64,000 nucleotides of DNA from contig CAYGTO010000008.1 of the NCBI GenBank assembly GCA_964352815.1, forward strand, positions 33,549 through 97,548, read 5' to 3'. The notes beneath the pieces are model-generated. The model was not told where the DNA came from, searched no databases, and saw nothing but the letters and a program-made list of their open reading frames with translations. The stretch comes from CAYGTO01 sp964352815. Lineage in GTDB: Bacteria > Pseudomonadota > Alphaproteobacteria > Rickettsiales > UBA3002. Each line of letters begins with the position of its first letter. Within the stretch, counting starts at the first letter, position 1. This document shows positions 1 to 7,327 of the stretch, piece after piece. The translations under genes were made by a program, and so were the position numbers.

Positions 1-1
1 A

Positions 2-550
2 CATGCAGGCCATATTGTGTTGCCGGGTGTCGGCGCATTTGCCGATTGTGTTTCCGGTTTGCGCGCGATTGATGGCATGGTGGGCGCACTTGAGGAGGCA
101 GTCTTGCACAAGAAAACCCCCTTTCTTGGGATATGTGTGGGGATGCAAATGCTGTTCGAAACGGGTCATGAGCATGGTGAGCATCAAGGGCTCGGCTGGT
201 TGAAGGGCCATGTGCGTCCCTTAAAAAATATGATTCCTGAGGCAATGCGCCGCGATCTTGCCATCCCTCATATGGGGTGGAACAGCCTGACACTGACCAA
301 CACAACACATCCGATGGCGCACGCGATTCCGCGCGATCAGGATGTTTATTTTGTGCACTCTTATGCTGCACTCGCACAGTCAGATGGTGCATATCCCGAA
401 GATACACTTGCGACTGTGGAATATGGTGCTAGCGTGTGCGCCATGGTTGCCAAGAACAACATTATCGGAACGCAATTCCACCCGGAAAAAAGCCAAGCGG
501 CAGGGCTTGCGATGTTGCGTTTTTTCCTTGGGCGCACATCATGGTCATAG
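2..550 (+). CDS. hisH: Imidazole glycerol phosphate synthase glutaminase subunit HisH (5' truncated by window)
   Basis: HisH hydrolyses glutamine and passes ammonia to HisF for imidazole glycerol phosphate formation in histidine biosynthesis. The frame is open from the first bases and reads HAGHIVLPGVGAF, so the true start lies upstream of the window. The class I amidotransferase nucleophile is the Cys in GICVGMQM (codon at 134-136), and the catalytic His/Glu pair is in QFHPEKS near the C-terminus. The stop overlaps the next gene by 10 nt and hisA follows, so this is a his operon. hisF is not in the visible part. Identification is firm; only the N-terminus is missing. Confidence 0.95.
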   Translation, partial: HAGHIVLPGVGAFADCVSGLRAIDGMVGALEEAVLHKKTPFLGICVGMQMLFETGHEHGEHQGLGWLKGHVRPLKNMIPEAMRRDLAIPHMGWNSLTLTNTTHPMAHAIPRDQDVYFVHSYAALAQSDGAYPEDTLATVEYGASVCAMVAKNNIIGTQFHPEKSQAAGLAMLRFFLGRTSWS

Positions 551-1074
551 AGGTTGACAAAGTTTCCGAGCTAACCGGTAACGATTTAAGCGATTTGTGT
601 CAGGCAACCGAAGACGCCATCAAGGACGGCATCGGCTTTAATTGGGTCAGCCCGCCCATGCGTGAACAGATGGAAGCCTATTGGAATGGTGTCATAATGG
701 TGCCGGACCGGGTCCTGTTTATTGGTCGTCTCGATGGTGGGGTCGCCGGATCGGTGCAATTGATCAAGCCCAGTAAGTCGAAAGAAACCTCCGCATTTGC
801 TGCCCATGTCGAGGCGCATTTTGTTGCACCCTGGGCGCGGGGTCACGGGCTTGCGATGCAGCTTCTTGAAGAGGCCGAGCGCGAAGCAATGAAGCAGGGC
901 TTTTCGCTCATTCGCCTAAGCGTGCGAGAAACACAAGACCGCGCGCTGCAGATTTACCGCGAGTCGGGCTATGTGGAATGGGGTACGCTACCCTATTTCG
1001 AATTCGTCAATGCCAGCATGGTTGCCGGGCATTTCTTCTATAAAAAACTTGGACCCGCAACGGAGCTGATATGA
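541..1074 (+). CDS. GNAT-family N-acetyltransferase inside the his operon
   Basis: This 177-residue protein has the GNAT fold: a central stretch VEAHFVAPWARGHGLAMQLL matches the acetyl-CoA-binding motif A region, followed by the IRLSVRETQDRALQIYRESGY segment typical of motif B (x-A-x-x-x-Y-x-x-x-G-Y). The substrate cannot be told from sequence. I chose the ATG at 541, because a longer frame that starts at 436 would overlap hisH by over 100 nt and its extra residues do not look like a GNAT. It overlaps hisH by 10 nt and its stop overlaps hisA in an ATGA junction, so it is translationally coupled to both histidine genes. Confidence 0.85.
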   Translation: MVIEVDKVSELTGNDLSDLCQATEDAIKDGIGFNWVSPPMREQMEAYWNGVIMVPDRVLFIGRLDGGVAGSVQLIKPSKSKETSAFAAHVEAHFVAPWARGHGLAMQLLEEAEREAMKQGFSLIRLSVRETQDRALQIYRESGYVEWGTLPYFEFVNASMVAGHFFYKKLGPATELI

Positions 1075-1814
1075 TTCTCTACCCAGCGATTGATTTAAAA
1101 GATGGTCATTGCGTGCGCTTGCTTCATGGTGAGATGGATGCGGCGACGGTGTTTTCTGATAGCCCAGCCGAGCAGGCGAAGCGCTTTGAACAGCAGGGCT
1201 TTCACTATCTTCATATTGTCGATTTGAACGGTGCATTTGAAGGCAAGAGCGTCAATGGCGACGCGGTCGAAGCGATTCTGGAGGCGATCTCCATTCCAGC
1301 GCAGCTCGGTGGAGGCTTACGCACCATGCACGATATTGAACAGTGGCTTGAGAAAGGCTTGGCCCGTGTGATTCTGGGTACGGTAGCGCTGCGTGAGCCT
1401 GAGCTTGTCAAAGAAGCCTGCACGAAATTTCCAGGCCAAATTGTGGTCGGTATTGATGCCAAGCAAGGCCATGTTGCAGTCGAAGGCTGGGCCGAAACCA
1501 GCGAGATGCGTGCGCTTGATTTAGCCATGCGTTTTGAGGATGCCGGTGTGGCAGCGATTATCTATACGGATATTGGCCGCGATGGCGCGATGCAGGGGCC
1601 GAATGTGGACCAAACCGCTGCGATTGCCGAGCGGCTCTCAACGCCGGTGATTCTCTCAGGCGGCGTGTCATCGAATGCGGATATTGATGCGATTGCCCGG
1701 GTGGCTGAACATAGCGGCATTAGTGGCGCAATCATCGGCCGCGCGCTTTACGAAGAGGCGATTGATATCGATGCGGCGCTCGCCAGCGCTTCGCGTTCTG
1801 CCTCCGCCGCGTGA
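1071..1814 (+). CDS. hisA: 1-(5-phosphoribosyl)-5-[(5-phosphoribosylamino)methylideneamino]imidazole-4-carboxamide isomerase HisA
   Basis: HisA opens the ribose ring of ProFAR by an Amadori rearrangement, the step before HisH/HisF. The 247-residue TIM barrel begins MILYPAIDLKDGHCVRL with the N-terminal catalytic Asp in AIDLKDG. It also has the second-half Asp in YTDIGRDGAMQGPN and the phosphate-binding loop VILSGGVSS. It starts in an ATGA overlap with the GNAT gene. Its last 67 nt overlap the 3' end of the convergent gene at 1748-2731, and its tail ASASRSASAA is low-complexity beyond the usual barrel end. Confidence 0.97.
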   Translation: MILYPAIDLKDGHCVRLLHGEMDAATVFSDSPAEQAKRFEQQGFHYLHIVDLNGAFEGKSVNGDAVEAILEAISIPAQLGGGLRTMHDIEQWLEKGLARVILGTVALREPELVKEACTKFPGQIVVGIDAKQGHVAVEGWAETSEMRALDLAMRFEDAGVAAIIYTDIGRDGAMQGPNVDQTAAIAERLSTPVILSGGVSSNADIDAIARVAEHSGISGAIIGRALYEEAIDIDAALASASRSASAA

Positions 1815-2731
1815 ATTTGATTCTTAGGCGCGTCTTTTTCGACAGTGAGCCAATCCGCAATCACGGGTATAAGCACAGGAAGTGCGCAGCATAGTTGAGA
1901 CAAGAGTAGCACGCCTGCGCCTTGTCCCGAATGCCACATCTTATCTTCTTTGCGACATGCGCCAGGCATTTTCCCCAGAATCTTTGCAACTGTAGACATC
2001 GGCCCAACCGCATGTGGCTTGCCCGCTTCAACCGCAGCATCGAGATTGGTCGGAAGGTTGCGCCACATAGACTCACCCCCATAAACCGATCCCGTACCAT
2101 CATATCGCGGATGAAAGGATTCGAGCCCAACCATGCCCGATAGGCATTGCAACGAATGACCAATGCCGGGAAGAATGGAAGGCATCGCGAATACAATCCC
2201 GAGGACGTTACTGCCTGTTTTAAGGGTTCTCCCCGCGGAGCCCGCTGCCTCTTCATTGCTCCCATTGTCACGTGCCACTCGTTTTTGCAGCTGTTCTAGT
2301 CCGCTTCCAGCATAATGTCCTACAATGATGATTCCGCCAGCCGTTAGGGCATTATGAATGCCACTGCGTGTCACCGACGTGCCTAGAAGGGGAATTTCTT
2401 CGAGTGCGCGGGTGATGGCACCTGCGACACCAAAATACGATGTCCCATTTTTTTCGGCAACTTTCCATCCGCCCTGGGCAGCAAAGGGGCAGCATTTATC
2501 GAGCATAATTTTGTAGCTTTCTTCACCGACTCCGAATTGCTTGAGTGCAATCGGCGACACCGCAATGGCGGCGCTGCCAATCCCGGCATAGCGCAGCGCT
2601 TTGGCAATCGCAGAATCATGATGATGGTGTGTGTCGTGCGATTCATTCAGCGCAACCGTCTCGCTTTGCACGGGGCTTTGCCAGATAATGGGCGATTCCG
2701 TGGAGTCATGAGGTGATGAAGTCTGCTGCAT
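1748..2731 (-). CDS. Unrecognised His-rich, probably membrane-associated protein
   Basis: I do not recognise this 327-residue protein. Near the N-terminus it has a His cluster (SHDTHHHHDS, about residues 31-40). Several hydrophobic glycine-rich stretches follow: IGSAAIAVSPIA, ALTAGGIIIVGHYAG, VLGIVFAMPSILPGIG and GVLLLSQLCCALPVLIPVIA. These suggest two to four membrane segments. Two CC pairs (KCCPF and LCCAL) and the His cluster could bind metal, but that is only a guess. The stop lies inside hisA, giving a convergent 67-bp overlap, and no earlier stop is available. The ATG at 2731 follows an AT-rich region. Confidence 0.65.
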   Translation of the reverse strand: MQQTSSPHDSTESPIIWQSPVQSETVALNESHDTHHHHDSAIAKALRYAGIGSAAIAVSPIALKQFGVGEESYKIMLDKCCPFAAQGGWKVAEKNGTSYFGVAGAITRALEEIPLLGTSVTRSGIHNALTAGGIIIVGHYAGSGLEQLQKRVARDNGSNEEAAGSAGRTLKTGSNVLGIVFAMPSILPGIGHSLQCLSGMVGLESFHPRYDGTGSVYGGESMWRNLPTNLDAAVEAGKPHAVGPMSTVAKILGKMPGACRKEDKMWHSGQGAGVLLLSQLCCALPVLIPVIADWLTVEKDAPKNQIHAAEAEREALASAASISIASS

Positions 2732-2908
2732 TTATATTAATTATCAATAGGTTATATTTATTTTTGCCCATCTATAATGGGGTGAGCCTTACTATGCCTT
2801 CCCGCGCCACGAATAGCATCAAAAACCGTATTTATTTCGGCAATTGTCATAATTCTGTAACATTGCACGCGTATACTAAGAGCATAGTAAAAGAAAAGTG
2901 TGTGAGAC

Positions 2909-3931
2909 GTGTTAATCTTTCTACTGATTATGTTATGGGCGATGAATGCCTCAGAGCAAGGCCAAGAAGGCGGTCTGGCTGGGATGTTCGGTGGCTTGTT
3001 TGAAGGGTTGCTCAGCCTGTTTGGCGTCGAGAACCCAAGAGAACGAACATTAGAAGCAACACTTACCCAAGACCACGCTCAAGAAGAAGGGTTTATTCAG
3101 AGCAGTGTGAACGACATGGTGCGTGCTAAAATGGCAGAATCCCTTAAGATTAGTGAAGAAGAACTGGTTGCCCTGCTAGGTGAAGGTAAGGATGTTAATG
3201 CGATTCTCCAGGCAGCGGGGATAGATACCGCATCGCTGACATTAGGCCAGCTAGAAAATATGACACCGGAAGAAGTGCGCGAGAAACTCTTCACCAAAGA
3301 GGTGATTAAGGGACTTATGGAACATGAACGTCTTGGCCCACTGATGCTCAAGACGGTGGCTTACAATGAACAAATGGCGAATCAATTGTATGCCGGCACG
3401 GACCAGCTTGAAGCGCATCAGATTGCCGATCATATTCAGCTCGTTATGGGGCTGAATGATAAGGCGGTCACTGCGCTCGCCACAGGGCTTCAAGAGCTTG
3501 ATCTTTCCCGCGCACCTGAAAAACACCGCGCAAGTTTTGCGCAGATGCAACAAATTCTGACGCCAGGCAACACAGCGTTATTGAAAGAGGTGCTGTCTGA
3601 CCTACCACAAGATAAAGTGACTCAGCTCATCGAACTTATCACAGCAGGTGAAGCATCTCAGAAAGAACTTGTTGAACTGGTAATGAAAGATCCTGCGCTT
3701 TACGATGCGGCAAAACGTTTGGTAACAGAGTTGGACCAGAGCCAGATGGGATCAGAAATGCGCACGAAGCTCTCTCAGGCAGCAGGTTTGATTGAAGCGA
3801 AAGAAACCGGTGACACACTGCTCAAAAAAGCAGGTGCGGTGCTAGAGAGTGTACAGGAAATTGAAATGCCATCACTATCTGGTGTGCTGAACTTCTTGAC
3901 GGGTTCTGAAGCGCGCACCCCCGCACAATAA
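2909..3931 (+). CDS. Unrecognised acidic helical protein
   Basis: This protein of up to 340 residues has no Cys and is rich in Glu, Leu, Lys and Gln, in alternating amphipathic stretches that suggest an all-helical fold. The start is uncertain. GTG at 2909 gives a hydrophobic N-terminus (MLIFLLIMLWAM), which could be a short anchor or signal. ATG at 2930 or 2942 would give a soluble protein starting MNASEQGQ. None of these has a strong ribosome binding site. Residues 18-40 are Gly/Leu/Phe-rich (GGLAGMFGGLFEGLLSLFG) and could be membrane-active. Its TAA stop directly abuts the stop of the convergent asmA-like gene with no spacer. No function is assigned. Confidence 0.6.
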   Translation: MLIFLLIMLWAMNASEQGQEGGLAGMFGGLFEGLLSLFGVENPRERTLEATLTQDHAQEEGFIQSSVNDMVRAKMAESLKISEEELVALLGEGKDVNAILQAAGIDTASLTLGQLENMTPEEVREKLFTKEVIKGLMEHERLGPLMLKTVAYNEQMANQLYAGTDQLEAHQIADHIQLVMGLNDKAVTALATGLQELDLSRAPEKHRASFAQMQQILTPGNTALLKEVLSDLPQDKVTQLIELITAGEASQKELVELVMKDPALYDAAKRLVTELDQSQMGSEMRTKLSQAAGLIEAKETGDTLLKKAGAVLESVQEIEMPSLSGVLNFLTGSEARTPAQ

Positions 3932-6100
3932 TCACTGACCGAATAATCCCTTAATCGCATTAATGCCGTCTTTGACGCGCTCGGTTTTATCCTCGGTCTT
4001 GGTGCCGTCTTCATTCTTTCCTTCAAATGCATCACGGATATTCTTCACCGTACCTTCCACGCCTTTGGTCGTGTCTTGAAGTGCATTGCCACTCGAGCCT
4101 GACGCTTTTTCCTCTGGCGCGGTCTGCGCTTGCTTGACACATGGGTTATCTTTGAAGACGCTGGTTTTCTGAGCCGCTTCAAGCCCCGCAAGTGCGGCAA
4201 ACCCTAGGCCTCCTGTTGTTGTGCCAAAAACGAGTTTGCCAATAGTGAGGAGGGTGCTCTGCTTATCGAGTGACACCGATGGGTCGATCCACTTGCCTGA
4301 GAGCAATAGCGGGGGAACCAAATCGGCCGCGCCGACTAAAGAGCTGCGCGGGCGCAGGGTCAGGTCGAGCGTTTCGGATGGCAGAGAAATGCTGCCATTG
4401 CCATCCACTTTGGCAGCGCTGGTTTGCAGGGTCATCGCTTTGGTCTTCGCGACGCCGCCCGTAATGTCAGCGGCAGCAAAAGCGCACGACACATCAATTT
4501 TATCAACTGATTTTCCGCCGCCTAAGAACGCCAAAAATGCTTTGAGCTTTTCGATATTCGGCGAATCATACTGCGTGCCATTGACCATCATTTGCGTCGA
4601 GCCTTGGCTGCTCGCGATAACCGAATGAAGGTCAGCGCCTGTTCCTTTCAGATCAAGCGCAAAGCTTGATGTCCCGCCTGTGAGGGGCACGTCCGATGCG
4701 CCCGCGAGTTTCATGATGCGGTCAATAGTGACTTTCTCAGCCAGCGCTTTGATAGAGAGGGTTCCGCCGGCTGCGGTTGCGCCTGTGATCGCCATATCTG
4801 CCTCAACGGTGCCGCCAGCAAGGGCGATTGGAGAGGTGTCGAGGGTGATGCTGCCAGGCGCCGCGATGATTTTGGCTTTGACATTGTCATAGGTCTGGCC
4901 ACCAGCAATGAGTTTGGTAATCGCCGCATTCACAGTTGCCCGCACCGGTAAGGTGGCAATGGCATCCATAGGCAAAGCGATGTTTGGAATCACACGATCA
5001 CTCGCCGGGTTTTCTTTCGGTGCCTTTTTCGCGCTGTCCGCATTAGGTGCTGCGGTGCTTGCAGCGGGGGCGGCGAGGGTGTCGATATTGAGTGACTCAG
5101 AGGTAAGTGTAGCCGTTATATTGGGGATGGTGCTGGCCAAATCTGCTGTGGCTTTTAGCAGAACCGTCGCCTCGCCATAAGTAAGCGTTAAGCCAGGGAG
5201 CGTGACTTTCTCAGACGTGCCAGAAAAACTACCCTTGGCAGATACCGCAGGCAATGCGGGAACATCGCCGCCAGTTAGTTTTGAAAGCCCTTGCGTATTC
5301 TTCATATCGAAAGAGAGGTCCCCTGAAAACGTGCCCGCGGCACTTGTGCCTTCCGATACGGCCGTAAGGCCAGGTGCTGAAACATTGATACGGTAATCAA
5401 GCGTTTGCCCTGTGAGCGCTTCGACCGACGCGGCGCTTACATGCGCCGAAACAGTGGCCATCTTATATTGCGATTCTGCATCAATGCTGAGCCCATCATT
5501 ATCTTCGATTGTTGCGCTGCTGAGCGTCACTGTTTCATTCGTGCCGCTAACGGCATCCTTATAGATAAGGGTGACATTCTCTAACTCGGCGCGGCTCAAC
5601 GTGATCGGCGAAGCTGCGTCGTCATTGGATGAGGATGGTGCATCGGGCGTAGCGGGTTCAGAGCTCTCCAACGTGCTGGTTTTGGCGGTATTAAATTCCC
5701 AATTCGCGTCCCCTGAGGCGTTTTTCTGCAGGCGAATCGTAGCATCGCGCAGTTTGACATAATCAATCACTGTCTCACCACCCATGAGCGGCATCAATGC
5801 GACGCCTACACTCACATACTGCGCTTCGAACATCGGATCGCTCCCCGCCCACTCTGCGTTAGAGAAGGAAACATCTGTCAGGGTCGCGCTTGGGTGCAAG
5901 CCATAATCATCGTCAATGTCTAAGCCAAGCTTGACGTCACCCCCAATGAGGAGCGTGCGCCCGGTCTCTTTATTTACGGCTTCGGTGGCCAGTGTTTTGA
6001 TTTCATCGGCATCCACCAGCTGTAATGCGACAAAGCCAACCATGACCAGGAGCACAAGCAGAACGAACAGTCCGCCAAATAGACGTTTGAATAATTTCAT
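3932..6100 (-). CDS. AsmA-family protein
   Basis: This 722-residue protein begins with a basic stretch and one strong membrane segment (LFVLLVLLVMVGFVALQLV, about residues 12-30). Next comes the AsmA signature for cell-envelope proteins: VNKETGRTLLIGGDVKLGL, then ADV-rich repeats and a C-terminal domain with LDLKGTGADLHSVIASSQGS and GNGSISLPSETLDLTLRP. AsmA-like proteins are inner-membrane-anchored periplasmic proteins linked to outer-membrane phospholipid transport and assembly. The Ser/Ala/Pro-rich stretches in the middle (about residues 145-165 and 345-370) look like linkers. It is divergent from the TetR gene; the 134-bp spacer holds the tetR promoter and operator. Confidence 0.88.
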   Translation of the reverse strand: MKLFKRLFGGLFVLLVLLVMVGFVALQLVDADEIKTLATEAVNKETGRTLLIGGDVKLGLDIDDDYGLHPSATLTDVSFSNAEWAGSDPMFEAQYVSVGVALMPLMGGETVIDYVKLRDATIRLQKNASGDANWEFNTAKTSTLESSEPATPDAPSSSNDDAASPITLSRAELENVTLIYKDAVSGTNETVTLSSATIEDNDGLSIDAESQYKMATVSAHVSAASVEALTGQTLDYRINVSAPGLTAVSEGTSAAGTFSGDLSFDMKNTQGLSKLTGGDVPALPAVSAKGSFSGTSEKVTLPGLTLTYGEATVLLKATADLASTIPNITATLTSESLNIDTLAAPAASTAAPNADSAKKAPKENPASDRVIPNIALPMDAIATLPVRATVNAAITKLIAGGQTYDNVKAKIIAAPGSITLDTSPIALAGGTVEADMAITGATAAGGTLSIKALAEKVTIDRIMKLAGASDVPLTGGTSSFALDLKGTGADLHSVIASSQGSTQMMVNGTQYDSPNIEKLKAFLAFLGGGKSVDKIDVSCAFAAADITGGVAKTKAMTLQTSAAKVDGNGSISLPSETLDLTLRPRSSLVGAADLVPPLLLSGKWIDPSVSLDKQSTLLTIGKLVFGTTTGGLGFAALAGLEAAQKTSVFKDNPCVKQAQTAPEEKASGSSGNALQDTTKGVEGTVKNIRDAFEGKNEDGTKTEDKTERVKDGINAIKGLFGQ

Positions 6101-6176
6101 AAGTACCTCTCTGTTGCGACAGAGGTAGCAACTTTAGGCGAGAAGTCAATCGATCTAGGGGAGAGAAAGAAAAGGG

Positions 6177-6204
6177 TTGAAAGATACCATTCGGTATGTA
6201 TACT
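6177..6204 (+). promoter_or_regulatory. Predicted sigma70-like promoter of the tetR gene
   Basis: TTGAAA at 6177-6182 and TATACT at 6199-6204 are separated by 16 bp. The operator palindrome fills the spacer exactly. The same -35/operator/-10 layout recurs before the efflux operon at 6949-6976, which supports both predictions. Confidence 0.6.
6183..6198. promoter_or_regulatory. TetR operator 1 (autoregulatory)
   Basis: GATACC-ATTC-GGTATG is an imperfect palindrome with 6-bp arms and a 4-bp centre, lying between the -35 and -10 boxes of the tetR promoter. It matches operators 2 and 3 (consensus CAWACC-N4-GGTATG). Binding here would block RNA polymerase, so autorepression is inferred. Confidence 0.7.
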
Positions 6205-6234
6205 ATACTCATAAACGAAATTAGGGTAGTTTTG

Positions 6235-6894
6235 ATGAAAAAGCAGACCGATATGAAAGCACGCCTAATGGATGTTGCCATTGAGCTGATTTGGGAGAGC
6301 AACTACAGCAATGTAGGGGTGGCGGAAATCTGTAAGCAGGCAGGTGTGACCAAGGGCTGTTTTTATCATCATTTTGAAACCAAGGCCGATCTATTCTATG
6401 AGGCCTCTCAGCATTACTGGCAAGGCATGAAGCCGACATTGGAAGAAGTCGTGTCTCCTGCATGTTCGCCGCTTGAGCAAGTGGAGAATCTCATTCGGTT
6501 GGTAATCAAAATCCAAGTTGATCGTGCCAAAGAGGGTAAAAACCCTGTCTCTGGATGCCCATTTTTTAGTGCTGGCAGCCAAGTTGGCACCGGCGAAGAG
6601 AAGGTGCGTCAGGCCTCGATCGAAATGTCCGATAAGGCCATTCAATACACTACGAGCATGGTGCGCGGGCTTAAGGCTGAGGGGTGCCTAGAGGGGGATC
6701 CGAACCCAAGCGCGATTGCGCGACGTATCCATCAATATATCATGGGGCTGCTGATGCATGGCCGCGCATTACGTGATCTGTCGGTCGTAAAAGCAGATTT
6801 GCGCGAAGCACTGTACGGTATTATGGGGTTAAAGCCATCATACCGCATTGAGGGGCCTGAAATGATTTCAAATCAGATGTTTGAGGGCGCCTAA
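6235..6894 (+). CDS. TetR/AcrR-family transcriptional repressor
   Basis: This 219-residue regulator has an N-terminal helix-turn-helix (about residues 24-46: YSNVGVAEICKQAGVTKGCF, then YHHFETKADLF), the hallmark of the TetR family. The variable C-terminal half should bind the inducer; it contains two Cys and a PVSGCPFFSAGSQ motif. I chose ATG 6235 because an upstream in-frame ATG at 6196 lies inside the operator and overlaps the predicted -10 box. Operators in its own promoter and before the downstream RND operon point to control of itself and the pump. The inducer is unknown. Confidence 0.9.
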   Translation: MKKQTDMKARLMDVAIELIWESNYSNVGVAEICKQAGVTKGCFYHHFETKADLFYEASQHYWQGMKPTLEEVVSPACSPLEQVENLIRLVIKIQVDRAKEGKNPVSGCPFFSAGSQVGTGEEKVRQASIEMSDKAIQYTTSMVRGLKAEGCLEGDPNPSAIARRIHQYIMGLLMHGRALRDLSVVKADLREALYGIMGLKPSYRIEGPEMISNQMFEGA

Positions 6895-6948
6895 GCTCTT
6901 ATCTGCCGTAATCTTAACAAAATTTCATATAGAAAGTGATTTTAGGGG

Positions 6949-6976
6949 TTGAAACATACCATACGGTATGTTAACT
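6949..6976 (+). promoter_or_regulatory. Predicted promoter of the small-ORF/RND efflux operon
   Basis: TTGAAA at 6949-6954 and TTAACT at 6971-6976 with a 16-bp spacer. The spacer is filled by operator 2, the same arrangement as in the tetR promoter. Confidence 0.55.
6955..6970. promoter_or_regulatory. TetR operator 2
   Basis: CATACC-ATAC-GGTATG has perfect 6-bp inverted arms and is the best of the three sites. It sits between the -35 and -10 boxes of the efflux operon promoter, so repressor binding should block transcription of the pump. Confidence 0.75.
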
Positions 6977-6985
6977 TTCGTTATA

Positions 6986-7001
6986 CAAACCAACCGGTAT
7001 G
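6986..7001. promoter_or_regulatory. TetR operator 3
   Basis: CAAACC-AACC-GGTATG has one mismatch in the left arm relative to operator 2. It begins 31 bp after the start of operator 2, about three helical turns, so it lies on the same face of the DNA. It is downstream of the predicted -10 and just before the first small ORF, where it could strengthen repression. Confidence 0.6.
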
Positions 7002-7018
7002 TGTTTAAGGAGAGAAAG

Positions 7019-7153
7019 ATGGAAGAGAATGCAAATACACTCTTAGGTGATCTGCTGATGCGAGAGATTATGATGAAAGATATCGAAGTTACCAAACGCT
7101 CTAACGCAGAGGTGCCTCTAACGGAATGGCATAAATACATTACGATTCACTAG
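7019..7153 (+). CDS. Small protein of 44 residues, first ORF of the efflux operon
   Basis: The ORF starting MEENANTLLGDLLMREIMMK is preceded by a good ribosome site (AAGGAGAG at 7007-7014). A longer in-frame start at 6968 would begin inside operator 2 and is unlikely. The product is short, charged and Met-rich with a likely amphipathic helix. It has no membrane segment and I do not recognise it. It could be a leader peptide or a small accessory factor. Position and the ribosome site support translation; function is unknown. Confidence 0.55.
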   Translation: MEENANTLLGDLLMREIMMKDIEVTKRSNAEVPLTEWHKYITIH

Positions 7154-7187
7154 AAAACACGGACACCAAAGAAAGAAGGATATACCT

Positions 7188-7316
7188 ATGGCACTCTATA
7201 ACGAAGTAAAAGACAGAATAGCCCTTTATTTTCACCAACCATTCATCTATAGCGACGATGAATTGAAAGCAGCAGAGCAATTATTTGACGATATGAGCCT
7301 GGTGCATTATCGCTGA
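7188..7316 (+). CDS. Small protein of 42 residues, second ORF of the efflux operon
   Basis: The ORF begins MALYNEVKDRIALYFHQPFI and ends SLVHYR, with a GAAGGA-type ribosome site 8 nt upstream. It lies between the 44-residue ORF and the membrane fusion gene, all in one direction with gaps of 11-34 nt. The product looks helical and soluble. I do not recognise it. The clean ribosome site and its place in the operon are the evidence that it is real. Confidence 0.5.
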   Translation: MALYNEVKDRIALYFHQPFIYSDDELKAAEQLFDDMSLVHYR

Positions 7317-7327
7317 GCGAGGGATTT

